Positions 35,798 through 45,206 of a stretch of DNA of 64,000 nt are shown piece after piece. Below the pieces are notes generated by a model. That model did not search any database. It saw only the letters and a program-made list of their open reading frames with translations, and had not been told where the DNA came from. The translations under genes were made by a program, and so were the position numbers. The DNA lies in assembly GCF_000411455.1 (NCBI RefSeq), contig NZ_KE150457.1, positions 308,401-372,400 on the forward strand, read 5' to 3'. The stretch is from Microbacterium sp. oral taxon 186 str. F0373 (GTDB taxonomy: Bacteria; Actinomycetota; Actinomycetes; Actinomycetales; Microbacteriaceae). Numbering within the stretch: the stretch's first letter is position 1; every line of letters begins with the position of its first letter.

Positions 35798-36267
35798 GCG
35801 GCCACGGAGCCCCCCAGACCGTCCCGATCGACGCGACCGGACTGCGGGTCGTCGTCATCGCCGGCCTCTGGCACGACGTCATCACCGACGGCCTGATCGC
35901 CGGCGCGGAGCGGGTGCTCGCGGCATCCGGGGCCGAGTGGAGCCTGGAGCGCGTTCCCGGCTCGTTCGAGCTGCCGGTCGCGGCGAAGGCGGCCCTGGAT
36001 GCCGGGGCGGACGCCGTCGTCGCACTCGGTGTCATCATCCGCGGGGGCACCCCGCACTTCGAGTTCGTCTCGTCGGCGGCCACCGACGGGTTGACGCGCG
36101 TCGCGCTCGACACGGGCAAGCCGGTCGGCTTCGGGGTGCTGACGCTGGACGACGAGCAGCAGGGCATCGACCGGGCGGGCCTTCCCGGCTCGAAGGAGGA
36201 CAAGGGCGCCGAGGCGGCGGATGCCGCGCTGCGCACCGCGCTGCTGCTGCAGCGCCTTCGCGGCTGA
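35794..36267 (+). CDS. ribH: 6,7-dimethyl-8-ribityllumazine synthase
   Basis: 157 residues; the start at 35794 overlaps the ribBA stop. [19 protein letters not shown] is the substrate-binding N-terminal segment. VPGSFELP and [15 protein letters not shown] carry the catalytic region, although the canonical Gly-x-Thr-x-His loop reads G-G-T-P-H here, with the His retained. Last gene of the riboswitch-controlled operon. Confidence 0.95.
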   Translation: MSGHGAPQTVPIDATGLRVVVIAGLWHDVITDGLIAGAERVLAASGAEWSLERVPGSFELPVAAKAALDAGADAVVALGVIIRGGTPHFEFVSSAATDGLTRVALDTGKPVGFGVLTLDDEQQGIDRAGLPGSKEDKGAEAADAALRTALLLQRLRG

Positions 36268-36288
36268 CGCCGCGCCGACCAGAAGCCG

Positions 36289-36324
36289 CGTTTCGACTCG
36301 CTGCGCTCGCTCGACGGCCGGGGG
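36289..36324. repeat. REP-like intergenic repeat, copy 1
   Basis: CGTTTCGACTCG, then CTGCG and CTCGCTCGACGGCCGG. It shares its ends with the element at 54412-54450. It lies in the gap after ribH and may also serve as a 3'-end hairpin. Confidence 0.55.
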
Positions 36325-36347
36325 GCGCGGAGGCGTGCACTATCAGT

Positions 36348-36353
36348 TAGGCT
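36348..36353 (+). promoter_or_regulatory. -10 box (TAGGCT) for a leaderless membrane-protein gene
   Basis: TAGGCT ends six bases before the ATG at 36360. Confidence 0.55.
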
Positions 36354-36359
36354 GAAGGC

Positions 36360-36710
36360 ATGGAGATCCTGCGTCACGCCGTCGTCCTCGTCCACCTCAC
36401 CGGATTCGCCATCCTCTTCGGGGCCTGGGTCGTCGAGGCGGTGGGACAGCGGCGCGTCACCCGCCTGATGACGTGGGGCATGCTCGTCGCCGCCGTCGCC
36501 GGCCTCGCCCTGGCCGCGCCGTGGGGCATCGACTACCCGCTCAACTACACGAAGCTGGGCGTCAAGCTCGTCGTGCTGCTCGCGATCGGCGCTCTGCTGG
36601 GCATCGGCACCGCACGCCAGCGCAAGACCGGATCCGTGCCGCCGGCCATGTTCTGGCTGGTCGGCATCCTGACCTTCCTCAACGCCGCCCTCGCCGTCCT
36701 CTGGCGCTGA
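36360..36710 (+). CDS. Small four-helix membrane protein of unknown function
   Basis: 116 residues, almost wholly hydrophobic, with four predicted membrane helices (about 5-25, 35-55, 63-82 and 92-113). VLVHLTGFAILFGAWVVEA and DYPLNYTKLGVKLVVLL stand out. It resembles a conserved actinobacterial family that databases sometimes call 'Fe-S protein', although no cysteine is present, so that name is misleading here. Leaderless start. No operon partner. Confidence 0.75.
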   Translation: MEILRHAVVLVHLTGFAILFGAWVVEAVGQRRVTRLMTWGMLVAAVAGLALAAPWGIDYPLNYTKLGVKLVVLLAIGALLGIGTARQRKTGSVPPAMFWLVGILTFLNAALAVLWR

Positions 36711-36900
36711 CCGCGTCGACGCCGGCCGGTTCCCGCTGCACGAACGAGACGCGCCACGCGGCGTAGACTCTTTAGCCGTGCGCCGGGAACCTGCCGGCGC
36801 CCCGGTGACCTCATTGTCGCGGCGCCCGCTGCACACACCCCTGCCCCGGACGCCCACCACCGGTGCGTCCCACGAGGACCTGCGATCTCTCATCGATAGG

Positions 36901-36906
36901 TAGCCT
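36901..36906 (+). promoter_or_regulatory. -10 box (TAGCCT) for a leaderless MHS transporter gene
   Basis: TAGCCT ends six bases before the ATG at 36913. The 202-base gap before it shows no other clear element. Confidence 0.5.
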
Positions 36907-36912
36907 CTGCGC

Positions 36913-38307
36913 ATGTCCACCGCCACCGCGGCCCCCGCCGCGCCCGTCAACTCCCGCGCTCGCGTGATCACCGCGAGCCTCGTCGGCACGACGATCGAGT
37001 TCTACGACTTCTACGTCTACGCGACCGCCGCCGTTCTGGTATTCCCGGCGCTGTTCTTCCCGACCGGCGACGACACGACGGCTCTTCTGTCGTCGTTCGC
37101 CGTGTTCGGCGCGGCGATGATCGCCCGACCCATCGGCGCCGTCGTGTTCGGCCACTTCGGCGACCGCTTCGGCCGCAAGGCCACCCTTGTCGCATCGCTG
37201 CTCACGATGGGCATCGCGACCTTCCTCATCGGATGCCTGCCCACCTACGGCAACATCGGGTGGTGGGCTGCGCTGCTGCTGCTCGTGCTGCGCCTGTTCC
37301 AGGGCTTCGCGCTCGGTGGCGAGTGGTCGGGCGCCGCGCTCGTCGCAACCGAGAACGCCCCCCAGGGAAAGCGCGCCTGGTACGGCACGTTCCCCCAGCT
37401 GGGCGCACCCATCGGCTTCATCATCGCCAACGCGCTCTTCCTCGTGATCAACTTCGCCCTCCCCCACCCCGACGGGCCGACCCAGCGCTCCGAGGCGTTC
37501 CTCGCCTGGGGCTGGCGCGTGCCCTTCCTCTTCTCGGCCGTGATGGTGATCATCGGCCTGTGGGTACGCCTCAAGCTCGTCGAGTCCGAGACGTTCACGA
37601 CCGCAGAGAAGAAGGGCGCGATCCGCCGCTTCCCCCTGGGTGAGGTCGTCCGCGGACACTGGAAGAACCTTATCCTCGGCACGTTCATCATGCTGGCCAC
37701 CTACGTGCTCTTCTACCTGATGACGAGCTTCACCCTCGCCTACGGCACGAAGGCGACGGATGCGCCGGTCGCCGGCCTCGGCTTCGGCTACACCGACTTC
37801 GTCATCATGCAGATCATCGGCGTGGTGTTCTTCGGGGTGTTCACCCTGCTGTCGGGCCCCATCGCCGACGCGGTCGGCCGCCGCAAGCTCCTCATCTGGG
37901 TCACGGCGTTGATCGGCGTGCTCGGCCTCACGTTCAACGTCTTCCTGCTTCCGGCCGTCGATCCGAAGTTCACGGGTGCGCTGGTACAGGCCTTCCTCGT
38001 GTTCGGCTTCATGCTGATGGGAGCCACCTTCGGCCCCATGGGCGCCGTGCTGCCGGAGCTCTTCCCGACGAACGTCCGCTACACCGGCTCGGCGATCGCC
38101 TACAACGTCTCGTCGATCCTCGGCGCCGCCGTCGCACCGTCGATCGCACTGGGGCTGTGGGCCGCCGCCGGCGGAGAGCCCTGGCTCGTGGGCCTCTACC
38201 TGTCGGGCTCGGCGGTACTCACCCTCATCGCGCTGATCCTGTCTCGCGAGACCAAGGACGTCGACTACGAGACGAACATCGGGCTCGGCGAGACCGGCTC
38301 ACTCTGA
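36913..38307 (+). CDS. MHS-family MFS transporter
   Basis: 464 residues, 12 membrane segments, of the metabolite:H+ symporter family (ProP/KgtP/ShiA-like). TTIEFYDFYVYATAA in helix 1, GHFGDRFGRKATL in loop 2-3 and RLFQGFALGGEWSGAAL in helix 4 are diagnostic. The substrate (organic acid, osmolyte or similar) is unknown. It differs from the second MHS protein at 56402. A bidirectional terminator follows. Confidence 0.9.
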   Translation: MSTATAAPAAPVNSRARVITASLVGTTIEFYDFYVYATAAVLVFPALFFPTGDDTTALLSSFAVFGAAMIARPIGAVVFGHFGDRFGRKATLVASLLTMGIATFLIGCLPTYGNIGWWAALLLLVLRLFQGFALGGEWSGAALVATENAPQGKRAWYGTFPQLGAPIGFIIANALFLVINFALPHPDGPTQRSEAFLAWGWRVPFLFSAVMVIIGLWVRLKLVESETFTTAEKKGAIRRFPLGEVVRGHWKNLILGTFIMLATYVLFYLMTSFTLAYGTKATDAPVAGLGFGYTDFVIMQIIGVVFFGVFTLLSGPIADAVGRRKLLIWVTALIGVLGLTFNVFLLPAVDPKFTGALVQAFLVFGFMLMGATFGPMGAVLPELFPTNVRYTGSAIAYNVSSILGAAVAPSIALGLWAAAGGEPWLVGLYLSGSAVLTLIALILSRETKDVDYETNIGLGETGSL

Positions 38308-38319
38308 CGACTCACGCAC

Positions 38320-38365
38320 GAACGGCGGATGCCGCGACCCGCACGGGCCGCGGCATCCGCCGTTC
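38320..38365. terminator. Bidirectional terminator between the MHS gene and the ABC exporter
   Basis: A 17-bp perfect stem, arms 38320-38336 and 38349-38365 with a 12-base loop, lies between convergent genes. Each arm contains the over-represented GGATGCCG octamer. Confidence 0.8.
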
Positions 38366-38385
38366 TGCGCCTGAGTGGCGGGCGC

Positions 38386-39213
38386 TCAGTCGAGGAACAG
38401 CGCGCGCAGCCGCTTCGTGGTGAACACGAGACCGATCGCGATCATCACGACGTAATAGAGCACGTGCCACAGCATGTCGACGTTGAGGATGCCGGTCGTC
38501 AGCCCCCGGATCAGCTCGACCCCGTGCCACAGCGGCAGGGCCATGACGATCTGCTGAACCCAGCCGGGGTAGACGGTGATCGGGTAGAAGGTGGCGGAGA
38601 AGAGGAACATCGGCAGCAGTACGAAGTTGATCCAGTCCATCTGCTGGAACGTCTTCATGTAGCTGGTGACGGCCATGCCGAGACTCGCGAAGCCGAACGC
38701 GATCAGGACCACCGCAGGCAGGGCGAGCACCGCCGTCCAGGCGAGGTTGAGCCCGAGGATCTGCATGATGATCATGAACCCGGTCGCATACGCCAGCCCA
38801 CGCAGGAGCGCGTAGAGGATCTCGCCCAGGGCGACATCGAGCGGGCCGAGCGAGGTGGCGAGCATGCCCTCGTAGAGCTTGCCGTAGTTGAGCTTGAAGA
38901 AGACGTTCCACGTGGAGTCGTAGATCGCCCCGTTCATCGCCGAGACGGCCAGCAGCGCCGGCGCGATGAAGGCGGCGTAGCTGATGCTCGCGCCCTGGGC
39001 GGTCTCGACGTCGCCGATCAGCGCGCCGAGACCGATGCCCATCGAGGCGAGGTAGAACACCGGCTCGAAGAAGCCCGAGAGCACGACCGCCCAGCTGGAG
39101 GACCGCGCGGCGATGAGGCCGCGCTGGACGACAGCACCGGGGTTGCCCGCCCAGAGCGCGCGCACGCCCCCGCGACGGGCCACGGTGGAGGACACCTCGA
39201 CGACGGCGCTCAC
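38386..39213 (-). CDS. ABC-2 type exporter permease (second subunit)
   Basis: 275 residues from the GTG at 39213, which overlaps the stop of the preceding permease (GTGA). Six membrane segments. GFFEPVFYLASMGIGLGALI and FLFSATFYPITVYPGWVQQI match DrrB/NodJ-type ABC-2 permeases. It forms a heteromeric exporter with the next permease and the NodI-like ATPase. The substrate is unknown; drugs, polyketides or lipids are usual for the family. Confidence 0.88.
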   Translation of the reverse strand: MSAVVEVSSTVARRGGVRALWAGNPGAVVQRGLIAARSSSWAVVLSGFFEPVFYLASMGIGLGALIGDVETAQGASISYAAFIAPALLAVSAMNGAIYDSTWNVFFKLNYGKLYEGMLATSLGPLDVALGEILYALLRGLAYATGFMIIMQILGLNLAWTAVLALPAVVLIAFGFASLGMAVTSYMKTFQQMDWINFVLLPMFLFSATFYPITVYPGWVQQIVMALPLWHGVELIRGLTTGILNVDMLWHVLYYVVMIAIGLVFTTKRLRALFLD

Positions 39214-40082
39214 TTCGCGAGCCTCTCGGTGAAGACGCGGCGGGCGAACAGGTAGCCGACCACCGCGAGGGCGAGCAGGTAGACGAGGTGGACCGACACC
39301 ATCACCGGGTCGACGGCCGCGCCGTAGGTCGCGACGCGGCCGAGTTCGGCGCCGTGCCAGAGCGGTGAGACCCACCCGATCCACTGCAACCACAGCGGCA
39401 GCGAGTCCAGCGGATAGAACGTGCCGGAGAAGAGGAACATCGGCATGAACAGGAAGCGCTGCACGAGTGCGAACTGCCCCTTGTCGTCTTCGATCGAACC
39501 CGCGTAGGCCATGAGCGGGATGCCGAAGGCGAGCCCGGCCAGCACACCGGCGAACACCGCGAGCCATCCCGTCGCGGGGTGCGGCACCGCGCCGAACGGC
39601 AGCAGCCACACGATGAGGTAGTAGGCAGCCGAGGCGACGACCATCCGCGCGGTCGCTCCGGCGACGACGCCGTTGGCGATCTGCGGGCTCGACAGCGGCG
39701 AGGCGTTGAAGCCGTAGAAGTAGCGGCGCCATTTGAAGCCCGCCATGACCGGGTAGGTGAGCTCTTCGCTGGCCACCGAGATGGTCGCGGTCGCCAGGAG
39801 CGCCGGAGCGACGAACATGAGGTAGCTCACCTCCTGGCCGTGCTCGACGATCGGCACGCGGATGAGTGCGGCGAGGCCGACCGCGAGGCCGAGCAGGTAG
39901 AGGATCGGCTGACCGACCGCGCCGACGATGATCGTCCACCCGTAGGCGCGCATCGCGCGGACCATGTGCTCGGTGACGTACCACCCGCCGCGGCGGCGGG
40001 GCTTGCGCCCCCACTGCATCGCTTCGGCACGCAGTTCGTCCAGGCTGGGGTGCGTCCCGGCATCCGTCTGGGCGGCGCTCAT
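39210..40082 (-). CDS. ABC-2 type exporter permease (first subunit)
   Basis: 290 residues; the ATG at 40082 overlaps the ATPase stop. After a basic N-terminus (MQWGRKPRRRGG) come six membrane segments with VGQPILYLLGLAVGLAALI and FLFSGTFYPLDSLPLWLQWI, homologous to the second permease. Two non-identical permeases plus one ATPase is the NodIJ/Drr-like arrangement. Confidence 0.88.
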   Translation of the reverse strand: MSAAQTDAGTHPSLDELRAEAMQWGRKPRRRGGWYVTEHMVRAMRAYGWTIIVGAVGQPILYLLGLAVGLAALIRVPIVEHGQEVSYLMFVAPALLATATISVASEELTYPVMAGFKWRRYFYGFNASPLSSPQIANGVVAGATARMVVASAAYYLIVWLLPFGAVPHPATGWLAVFAGVLAGLAFGIPLMAYAGSIEDDKGQFALVQRFLFMPMFLFSGTFYPLDSLPLWLQWIGWVSPLWHGAELGRVATYGAAVDPVMVSVHLVYLLALAVVGYLFARRVFTERLAK

Positions 40083-41020
40083 TCGATCAGCGACCTTCCC
40101 GTGAGGCGCAGGAACACGTCTTCCAGCGACGAGCGCCGCACCAGCGAGGTGATCGGCTCGAGCCCCTGCGCGCTCACGCGCTCGAGAGCGGCCTCGCCGT
40201 TGTCGGCGTAGATGAGGATGCGATCGGGAAGCACCTCGACACGGTCGCCGATGCCGGCCAGCTGTCCGGCGACCTGGGCGTTGCGGTCGGAGCCGAAACG
40301 CACCTCGAGCACTTCCCGGCTGGAGTGCTCTCGGATGAGGGATGCCGGGGTGCCCTCGGCCATGATGCGGCCCTTGTCGACGACGATGAGCCGGTCGCAC
40401 AGCTGCTCGGCCTCGTCCATGTAGTGCGTGGTCAGCACCAGGGTCGTGCCCCGCTCCTTGAGGCGGAACAGGCGGTCCCACAGGACGTGGCGTGCCTGCG
40501 GGTCGAGGCCCGTCGTCGGCTCGTCGAGCAGCAGGATGCGCGGGTCGTTGATGAGGCCGCGCGCAATGGTGAGGCGCCGCTTCATGCCGCCGGAGAGCTG
40601 GTCGACCTTGTTCTTCGCCTTTTCCTCGAGCTGCGCGAAGGCGAGCAGCTCATCGGCCTTCTCGTGGCACACCTTGCTCGAAAGACCGAAGTACCGGCCG
40701 TAGATGTACAGGTTCTCGCGGGCGTTGAGCTCGCCGTCGAGGTTGTCCTGCTGCGGCACGACGCCGAGCCGCGAGCGGATCTCGGGACCGTAGCGGTCCG
40801 GGTCGAGGCCGAGAATCTGCAGGTCGCCGCCGGAGCGGGTGGAGACCGCACCGATCATCTTCATCGTCGTCGACTTGCCGGCGCCGTTGGGACCGAGAAG
40901 ACCGAACGACTCACCGGGCGCGACCTCGAAGCTGAGCCCGTCGACGGCGACGAAGTCGGGCTTGCCCTTGACCTTGTAGGACTTCACGAGCTGATGCGCG
41001 GAGATGACAGGAGCAGGCAC
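40079..41020 (-). CDS. ABC exporter ATP-binding protein (NodI/DrrA-like)
   Basis: 313 residues. Walker A GPNGAGKST near 43-51, Q-loop VVPQQDNLD, signature LSGGMKRRLTIARGLI, and Walker B ILLLDEPTTGLDPQARH with H-loop TTHYMDEAE. The C-terminal extension of about 80 residues is typical of DrrA/NodI. The GTG start is preceded by TAGGGT six bases upstream, so the three-gene exporter operon probably begins leaderless. Confidence 0.92.
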   Translation of the reverse strand: MPAPVISAHQLVKSYKVKGKPDFVAVDGLSFEVAPGESFGLLGPNGAGKSTTMKMIGAVSTRSGGDLQILGLDPDRYGPEIRSRLGVVPQQDNLDGELNARENLYIYGRYFGLSSKVCHEKADELLAFAQLEEKAKNKVDQLSGGMKRRLTIARGLINDPRILLLDEPTTGLDPQARHVLWDRLFRLKERGTTLVLTTHYMDEAEQLCDRLIVVDKGRIMAEGTPASLIREHSSREVLEVRFGSDRNAQVAGQLAGIGDRVEVLPDRILIYADNGEAALERVSAQGLEPITSLVRRSSLEDVFLRLTGRSLIE

Positions 41021-41026
41021 CGATCC

Positions 41027-41032
41027 ACCCTA
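41027..41032 (-). promoter_or_regulatory. -10 box (TAGGGT) for a leaderless ABC exporter operon
   Basis: TAGGGT ends six bases before the GTG at 41020. Confidence 0.55.
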
Positions 41033-41227
41033 CCCAGGGCCTGGGACACGGCAAACCCGCTTCATCCGTCCCGTTCTGGCGTTGTCGGCGTCGGGTGGCG
41101 ACACCTGCGGACGGATGAGCGTCACCGCGCGTTGACAGCGAGCACCGGCGCGCGTCGCCAGGGCGGCACCGGCAGCCGTCGTCGAGAGAGAAGATAGAAG
41201 TACCCGAACACCGCAGGAAAGCGCCTC

Positions 41228-43144
41228 ATGTCCTCTGCCAGCACCACCCGCCCTTCCCGCTCCCGTCGCCGCGCCCCCGATGACGGTCCTCGAGCGAGTC
41301 TGCGACAGCTGCTCCCCTTCGTCTTCGAGCAGAAGGGCGTGCTCGTCGTCGTCGCTGTGCTGAGCGTGCTCGCCGCCGTCGCGACCCTCGCCCAGCCGCT
41401 GGTGGTCGGCCAGGTCATCGACCGGGTGCAGAAGCAGAACCCGCTGGGTCTGCTGGTGTGGGTGCTGGTGGGTCTCGTCGTCGCCTCCTCGGTGATCAGC
41501 GGCATCCAGCATTTCCTCCTGCAGCGCACGGGCACGGCGGTCGTCTACTCGAGTCGGCGCCGTCTCATCGCACAGCTGCTGCACCTTCCCGTGCAGGAGT
41601 ACGACGCACGGCGCACGGGCGACCTCGTCTCGCGCGTCGGCACCGACACGACCCTGCTGTACGCGGTGCTCACCCAGGGGCTGGCGGACTCGATCGGCAA
41701 TGCGCTCATCTTCGTGGGGGCGATCGTGGCGATGTTCATCATCGATCCGGTGCTGCTGGTGCTCATCCTCGTCGTCGTCGGCGCGTCGGTCGCCGTCGTG
41801 GTGGCGCTCAGCGGGCGGATCCGCCGGGCGACCGCCGTGCAGCAGGAGAAGGTGGGCGAGCTGGCCTCGGGGGTGGAGCGCGCCGTCGGATCGATCCGCA
41901 CGATCCGCGCCTCGGGTGCGTCCGACCGTGAACGCGAGAGCATCGAGCACACGGCGCGCGGTGCGTACGAGGCCGGCGTGCAGGTCGCGAAGGCATCGGC
42001 GTTCGTGGTGCCGGTCGCCGGCGTCGCCCTCCAGCTGTCGCTGCTCGTCGTCCTCGGCGTCGGCGGCTTGCGCGTCGCCTCCGGCGCGATCACGATCGCC
42101 GGGCTGGTGACGTTCGTGATGTTCCTGTTCTTCCTCGTGCAGCCCCTCGGCTCGTTCTTCGGAGCGATCACCTCGGTCGGGCAGGCCCTGGGCGCACTGG
42201 GACGCATCCAGGAGGTGCTGGACCTGCGCACCGAGACGGCGTGCGATGCGGAGGTCGCGGCATCCGTCGCCGTCGGCACCTCCCCGATCTCGACGGCCGC
42301 CGCGCATGAGAACCACGAGACGACGTCGGCGATCGAGTTCCGCGACGTGCATTTCGCGTATCCGGATGCCGTGGTCAGCGCGCGCCGTCGCTCGGAGACC
42401 GAGGCGGCGGCCCTGCTCGCCGAGGCCCACGCCGACGCGACGGTGGCGGTCTCGGAAGCGGCCGGCGAGGTGCTGCGCGGCGTGTCGTTCCGCGTGCCGC
42501 GCGGGGCGCGCGTCGCCCTGGTCGGGCCGTCGGGTGCGGGCAAGTCCACCACCCTCGCGCTGATCGAGCGGTTCTACGACCCGACGGCGGGCTCGATCCT
42601 GCTCGACGGCGTCGATCTCCGCGGCATCGATCGCACGCGGCTGCGCGCCCAGCTCGGCTATGTCGAACAGGATGCACCGACCCTCGCCGGGACGATCGCC
42701 GACAACCTGCGGTTGGCGTCGCCGTCGGCATCCGACGAGGAGTGCGTGCGCGTGCTGCGCGCCGTGAACCTCGGCGAGGTCCTGGAGCGCTCGCATCTGG
42801 GTCTGGACGCACCGGTGGGTGAGGCCGGTGTCATGCTGTCGGGCGGCGAACGGCAGCGGCTCGCGATCGCCCGAGCGCTGCTGGCTGCTCCCCCGATTCT
42901 GCTGCTGGACGAGTCGACGTCATCGCTCGATGGCCTCAACGAGCAGCGCATGCGCGAGGCGATCGACGCCGTCGCCGCGGGGCGGACGCTCGTCGTGATC
43001 GCGCACCGGTTGTCGACGGTCGTGGACAGTGATCTGATCGTCGTGATAGACCACGGCAGAGTGGTCGGGCAGGGCACCCACTCCGAACTCGTCGAGACCG
43101 TCCCGCTCTATCGCGACCTCGCGAAGCACCAGCTGCTCGTCTGA
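41228..43144 (+). CDS. Fused ABC exporter (membrane domain plus ATPase), type IV
   Basis: 638 residues. A basic N-terminus, then six membrane segments (about 35-320) and one ATPase domain with Walker A VGPSGAGKST near 438-447, signature LSGGERQRLAIARALL and ILLLDESTSSLD. It probably works as a homodimer exporting lipids, peptides or drugs. Oddity: about 30 extra charged, Ala/Glu-rich residues (about 380-414) are inserted between the A-loop FAYP and VLRGVSF, where relatives have only a few residues. SD-like AGGAAAG precedes the ATG. Confidence 0.9.
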   Translation: MSSASTTRPSRSRRRAPDDGPRASLRQLLPFVFEQKGVLVVVAVLSVLAAVATLAQPLVVGQVIDRVQKQNPLGLLVWVLVGLVVASSVISGIQHFLLQRTGTAVVYSSRRRLIAQLLHLPVQEYDARRTGDLVSRVGTDTTLLYAVLTQGLADSIGNALIFVGAIVAMFIIDPVLLVLILVVVGASVAVVVALSGRIRRATAVQQEKVGELASGVERAVGSIRTIRASGASDRERESIEHTARGAYEAGVQVAKASAFVVPVAGVALQLSLLVVLGVGGLRVASGAITIAGLVTFVMFLFFLVQPLGSFFGAITSVGQALGALGRIQEVLDLRTETACDAEVAASVAVGTSPISTAAAHENHETTSAIEFRDVHFAYPDAVVSARRRSETEAAALLAEAHADATVAVSEAAGEVLRGVSFRVPRGARVALVGPSGAGKSTTLALIERFYDPTAGSILLDGVDLRGIDRTRLRAQLGYVEQDAPTLAGTIADNLRLASPSASDEECVRVLRAVNLGEVLERSHLGLDAPVGEAGVMLSGGERQRLAIARALLAAPPILLLDESTSSLDGLNEQRMREAIDAVAAGRTLVVIAHRLSTVVDSDLIVVIDHGRVVGQGTHSELVETVPLYRDLAKHQLLV

Positions 43145-43180
43145 CCCGCGATCACGACACACGCGTGCGCGTCAGCCGTA

Positions 43181-45085
43181 TCACCCCACCGCCGCGAGCT
43201 TGAGGCGGTAGCGAAGAGCGGCGAGTTCGGCGTACAGGGCCGGCGGCACCCGCCCCTCGAACGTGCGGTAGAACTCCTCCGTGAGCTCGGCCTCCTGCAG
43301 CCACAGGTCGCGGTCGATCGCGAACAGGGCGTCGAGGTCGGCATCGGGCACCTCGATGCCGTCGAGGTTCAGATCCTCCGTGCGCGGCAGCCGTCCGATC
43401 GGGCTGTCGATGGCGGGGACCACTCCCTCGATGCGGCGGATGATCCAGTCGATCACGCGTGCGTTGTCGCCGAATCCCGGCCAGAGGAAGCGGCCGTCCT
43501 CGCCCTTGCGGAACCAGTTGACCTGGAAGATGCGCGGGGCGCGGTCGAAGCGCAGACGCTGGCCGACCTTGAGCCAGTGGCCGAAGTAGTCCGCCATGTT
43601 GTAGCCGCAGAACGGGAGCATCGCGAAGGGGTCGCGGCGCAGCTCGCCGACGGTCCCTTCGGCAGCGGCGGTGCGCTCGGAGGAGATGTTCGAGCCGAGG
43701 AACACGCCGTGGGTCCAATCGGTGGCCTCGAGCACGAGCGGGACGTTCGTAGCGCGGCGCCCGCCGAACAGGATGCCGTCCAGCGGCACGCCCTCGGGCG
43801 TCTCCCAGTCGGGGGCGATCTGCGGGCACTGTCCGGCGCTGACGGTGAAGCGCGAGTTGGGGTGGGCGGCCGGGCGGCCCATGGCCGGGGTCCAGTGCTT
43901 GCCCTCCCAGTCGATCAGCTCCTGCGGCACGTCGTCGGTGAGACCCTCCCACCACACGTCTCCGTCGGGACGCAGAGCCACGTTCGTGAAGATCGTGTTG
44001 CCCCAGAGCGTTTCGACGGCGGCCACGTTGGTCGACGCGCCCGTTCCCGGCGCCACCCCGAAGAATCCGGCCTCGGGATTGATGGCCCACAGCCGACCGT
44101 CTTCGCCGGGGCGAAGCCACGCGATGTCGTCGCCGAGGGTCTCGACCCGCCATCCCGGGATCGTGGGACGCAGCATTGCGAGATTGGTCTTGCCGCACGC
44201 CGAGGGGAAGGCGGCGGCGAGGTGGAAGCGCTTGCCCTCCGGGCTGATGACGCGGATCAGCAGCATGTGCTCGGCGAGCCACCCTTCCTCACGTCCGATG
44301 ACCGAGGCGATGCGCAGTGCGAAGCACTTCTTCGCGAGGATCGCGTTGCCGCCGTAGCCCGATCCGAACGACCACACCTCGAGCGTGTCGGGAAAGTGCA
44401 CGATGTACTTCTCGTCGTTGCAGGGCCAGGCGACGTCTTCCTGGCCGGGGGCCAGGGGCGCGCCGACCGAGTGCACCGTCTTGACCCAGGGCTTGCCGGC
44501 GGCGATCTGCTCCAGCACCGCAGTGCCGACGCGCGTCATGATGCCGATCGAGGTCACCGCGTACGCGCTGTCGGTGATCTGTACGCCGATGTGCGAGAGC
44601 GGACCGCCGACGGCGCCCATCGAGAAGGGCACGACGTACATCGTGCGTCCCCGCATCGACCCCTCGAACAGCGGGGTGATGGTCGCCCGGATCTGATCGG
44701 GCTGTGCCCAGTTGTTGGTGGGGCCGGCATCCTCCTGTCGCGCCGAGGCGATGAAGGTGCGCGCCTCCGTGCGAGCGACGTCACTCGGGTGCGAGCGGGC
44801 GAGGTAGGAGCCCGGTCGCCACTCGGGGTTGAGCTTGATGAGCTTGCCTTCGTCGACCTGCTGGCGAAGAAGAGCCTCGTTCTCGGCGCGGGAACCGTCG
44901 ACCCAGTGGATGCGCGCGGGCTGCGTCAGGGCGGCGACCTCGTCGACCCAGGCGAGCAGCGCCTCCAAGCCTGCGCCGGCCAGGACCGGTCGCATCCCGA
45001 ACCCGCCGCGGGGCTCGTCGGCCGCGTCGGCCCCCGTGGCGGTGCGAATGGCGGTCGGGCGGGTGAACATGTCGGCGATGGCCAT
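43181..45085 (-). CDS. pckG: Phosphoenolpyruvate carboxykinase (GTP)
   Basis: Converts oxaloacetate and GTP to PEP for gluconeogenesis. 634 residues from the ATG at 45085 (AAGGAG upstream); an in-frame ATG at 45166 would add 27 residues. Signatures: the nucleotide-binding P-loop FPSACGKTNLAML with reactive Cys297, the metal/oxaloacetate region VPFSMGAVGGPLSH, and FGGRRATNVPLV. It diverges from a RamB-like regulator of acetate and propionate metabolism, which suggests control by carbon source. Confidence 0.95.
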   Translation of the reverse strand: MAIADMFTRPTAIRTATGADAADEPRGGFGMRPVLAGAGLEALLAWVDEVAALTQPARIHWVDGSRAENEALLRQQVDEGKLIKLNPEWRPGSYLARSHPSDVARTEARTFIASARQEDAGPTNNWAQPDQIRATITPLFEGSMRGRTMYVVPFSMGAVGGPLSHIGVQITDSAYAVTSIGIMTRVGTAVLEQIAAGKPWVKTVHSVGAPLAPGQEDVAWPCNDEKYIVHFPDTLEVWSFGSGYGGNAILAKKCFALRIASVIGREEGWLAEHMLLIRVISPEGKRFHLAAAFPSACGKTNLAMLRPTIPGWRVETLGDDIAWLRPGEDGRLWAINPEAGFFGVAPGTGASTNVAAVETLWGNTIFTNVALRPDGDVWWEGLTDDVPQELIDWEGKHWTPAMGRPAAHPNSRFTVSAGQCPQIAPDWETPEGVPLDGILFGGRRATNVPLVLEATDWTHGVFLGSNISSERTAAAEGTVGELRRDPFAMLPFCGYNMADYFGHWLKVGQRLRFDRAPRIFQVNWFRKGEDGRFLWPGFGDNARVIDWIIRRIEGVVPAIDSPIGRLPRTEDLNLDGIEVPDADLDALFAIDRDLWLQEAELTEEFYRTFEGRVPPALYAELAALRYRLKLAAVG

Positions 45086-45200
45086 GTCGGGCTCCTTCAG
45101 CGTGGCGTCGGTGGGGCGATCCGGAGGGGTCTCTTCTAGATTGAGCTCCTCACGACGGATTTGCATGCCCTGACGTCGTCAAGAAACGTGATTCTTTCGC

Positions 45201-45206
45201 TATGCT
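45201..45206 (+). promoter_or_regulatory. -10 box (TATGCT) for the leaderless RamB-like gene
   Basis: TATGCT ends six bases before the ATG at 45213, in the short divergent region with pckG. Confidence 0.6.

Noticed and set aside
36711..36912. tRNA or small RNA in the gap before the MHS transporter
   Set aside because: No cloverleaf or strong structure; only a -10 box at its end.
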